A stretch of DNA of 64,000 nt from Archilochus colubris (taxonomy: Eukaryota; Chordata; Aves; Apodiformes; Trochilidae), in NCBI GenBank assembly GCA_023079485.1, contig CM041084.1:35971609-36035608 (forward strand), given 5' to 3'. The position numbers and the translations under genes are program-made. Below the pieces are notes generated by a model. It was given only the letters and a program-made list of their open reading frames with translations, was not told where the DNA came from and ran no database searches. Numbering within the stretch: position 1 is the first letter of the stretch; every line of letters starts with the position of its first letter. Shown here in pieces: positions 61,792-64,000 of this stretch.

Positions 61792-64000
61792 GTGAAAAGT
61801 GTTCCTGAGTGTTATGTTAGCTAAGGCACTGAAAGCAGCCTGTGTTAGCTAAGTAGAACTTAATACTCCCTGGTGGCACAAACGAAGGACTCAGATGAAG
61901 GTGTGAATGAATATCCACCAGATGCTCTTTAGGCTGCACTGCAGTTCAGGAAAAGTTTTATATTCTGATACGTTAGAAATTTAAAACTGAAAAAGCCATA
62001 CCTTCAACATATAGAAAGTCCTTCTCCCTTTTTGGATGTTTCTAGCCTTTAAGATTCTTTCTGCAAGTATAAGCATATGCACTGAGTACACCCTATGGAG
62101 TCAAGAACTTGGAAGATTTTACAAAGACCCTAAATCTATTTTAAAATGAAAAACCTGAAAGCAATCTCAGACTGAGCCTCTGTGGCTTTTGAATGCTTTG
62201 GACAAGTCTACACAGTTCAGTAGAAGGAAAAGAATAGCTGATTTTATACATTTTTTTAACTAAAAATTTTATTTCTAAAATAAATGCCTTTTCTGTACAT
62301 GATTGCGTGTGTGAGAAAAGCATTACTTTTCAGTGGAGAAGTTCAGTTGCAGTGTAGGAATGCTCAAAGACTTTTTTTTTTTGAGTTTGCATGACTTTTT
62401 GTGCATTTATTTTGAAATATGGGTTCAAAATGAAATGCAATCTTGAATTTCTTCTGGACTTGACTTGGGGAAATGACATTTTTCTAATAAAAAAATTATC
62501 CTCCCCCCCCCGTTTTTTTTTTTTGTTTCTTTGCTTTTTCATAACAAAATGTATGGGTTTTTTGTTGTGTACGGTCTTGTTTTAATTGGCTTTAATAATG
62601 ATTAATATCAGACATCACTTGATATCGAGTCTTTATTGGCACATGCCACAGATAGCATGTATATTATATATTGGCTCCAAAAATAACCAATCCAATCCAG
62701 GTACCATTAGCCTTTGCAGGTGCTGATGGAAGGTAGGACAGGAAACACTCTGCTCCTCAGACAATTTGACTGCTCATTGCCAAGGAGCTGGTGCAGAGGG
62801 GACCTTGAGTCTCCAACTGGCCAAACTTCTCCACAGTTGAATCAGTAACACTGCTGATATGCCAGCATTTGAGGGCTTCCAGGATTTTGGTGGCCTTCCT
62901 GGTCACTGATATCCTGTGATGGACAAAGGCCAACTATTTTCATCTGGGCCAGGACAATAGTTTTCCATACGATGGTCCATTCAAGAGCCAGTTAATATCT
63001 ACCCTTTTAACTCCTTCAAGGAATTTTTATTTGGCTTTATTGGGACTGAGTGTTGGTTTGATTTCTGTTTCACATTCCTCTCCGTGTAAAGATGAGGCAG
63101 GACTATTTCTGAGCCAAGGAGAGGCCCATCATTGCAGGAGACAAGAGAACGAACATTCTCACAGTATAATCAATCTTATAGAGCAGATGGATACAGTAAT
63201 TAGAGCAAAAACAATTTTGCCAAGAATATTAACATTTCAACAGTTTATCAGAAAGGGGGTGTTGACACCGGTCAATAATTTTCTGATTATTGCAAAAACA
63301 TCTTAAGTTGTTGACTATTTTGTGCAAAATAGGACAGACTAATTTTGGCCTCCTGACCTTGTTTACAGCAATGGGAGGTAGCATTGCCACCAAAATATTT
63401 TTTAAAAAAACAAGCAAACAAACATGTGTTTTTCCAGGATTTGTAGGTATTGTAGGTCATAAAGATGTGTGAGGTTTCCATAGAGCATATTTATTTATAT
63501 TTTACTCAGTCTCATGATACTTGGGTGCATGTTGTAAAAAAAATTAAACAACTGTTGCCAACAGTTAGCACACGTCAAGCCTACCCGTTCCTCCCCCTCT
63601 CCCCATGTGTGGATGAGATAAACATCACGCCTATGAGCCCAAAAGAAAGAATAATAATAAAAAAGAGCTTAGAAGAGTCCAAGTCCATCAAAGTTGAAAA
63701 CAGTCCCTTCACTGGGAAGGATGTAGCCTCTGTTGGTTTCCACCAGCTGAGTGAAAAACTGGCAAATCTATGAGAGGCACAGGAGGAAATATTGCCTAAA
63801 ATGAGTATAGGTGAGGGGTGGGACATTTTACCACCTTCAGAGTATATCTCAGTCCTTTATTTGTCTTTTATTTCCTCCTTTTTCTCCTCTCTCCATGGTT
63901 TTCAGTGTCAAGGCAACATGCTCTTACACAGCCCAGTGGATCAGATCTGCCTTGATATAACTGCAGATTACACAGCTGGATGCCAGCACTTGGGAGAAGT
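61792..64000. other. Unique sequence after CR1, no gene seen
   Basis: TGTTAGCTAAG occurs twice just after the CR1 remnant (about 61815 and 61843). Otherwise only short homopolymers. The 102-codon frame at 63465-63773 has no recognisable domain. Confidence 0.65.
62501..62527 (+). repeat. C-run followed by T-run
   Basis: About nine C, then G, then T12. Homopolymer junctions like this are prone to sequencing error. Confidence 0.9.

Noticed and set aside
1..64000. CRISPR arrays, phage, operons, insertion sequences
   Set aside because: The sequence is vertebrate nuclear DNA; no such structures are present.

Overview
This window looks like non-coding nuclear DNA from a bird. The best evidence is a 3'-truncated CR1 LINE tail at about 61656-61791 (minus strand), which has the CR1 signature and two copies of the terminal octamer. 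A shorter, older CR1 3' end lies at about 24953-25016 (plus strand). The rest is AT-rich and CpG-poor, with homopolymer and microsatellite tracts but no Alu/L1-type repeats and no bacterial-style gene packing. I assign it to Aves with good confidence. I cannot name the species or the neighbouring gene, and I cannot tell intergenic DNA from a very long intron.

I found no protein-coding gene, rRNA or tRNA that I can support. The open frames are short (longest 157 codons), scattered on both strands, contain no domain I recognise, and are about what AT-rich DNA yields by chance. The most useful annotation is therefore repeats, low-complexity tracts, fossil transposon fragments and candidate regulatory elements.

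Layout: 1-19.9 kb is mostly unremarkable unique sequence with poly-A tracts and T/G-rich tracts. 19.9-22.6 kb is the part most like a developmental enhancer cluster: a 29-bp motif occurs twice, 1.37 kb apart (28 of 29 identical), with matching flanking blocks. The same interval holds a fossil palindromic-repeat fragment and a (CA)14 microsatellite. 23.78-24.06 kb has five TAATTRC homeodomain-type cores and a 19-bp direct repeat. 24.2-42 kb is again mostly unique, with small motif clusters near 32.5, 34.4 and 41.0 kb. At 42107-42242 there is a long imperfect hairpin whose outer arms match at 23 of 24 positions. 42.3-61.6 kb is unique sequence with scattered candidate conserved blocks (about 50.2, 53.5 and 60.3 kb) and fossil palindromic repeats (56.3, 57.8 and 61.0 kb). 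The CR1 copy and more unique sequence close the window.

No genes are seen to work together here. If the window has a function, it is most likely cis-regulatory. All conserved-element calls are inferences from sequence character, since no alignment could be run.
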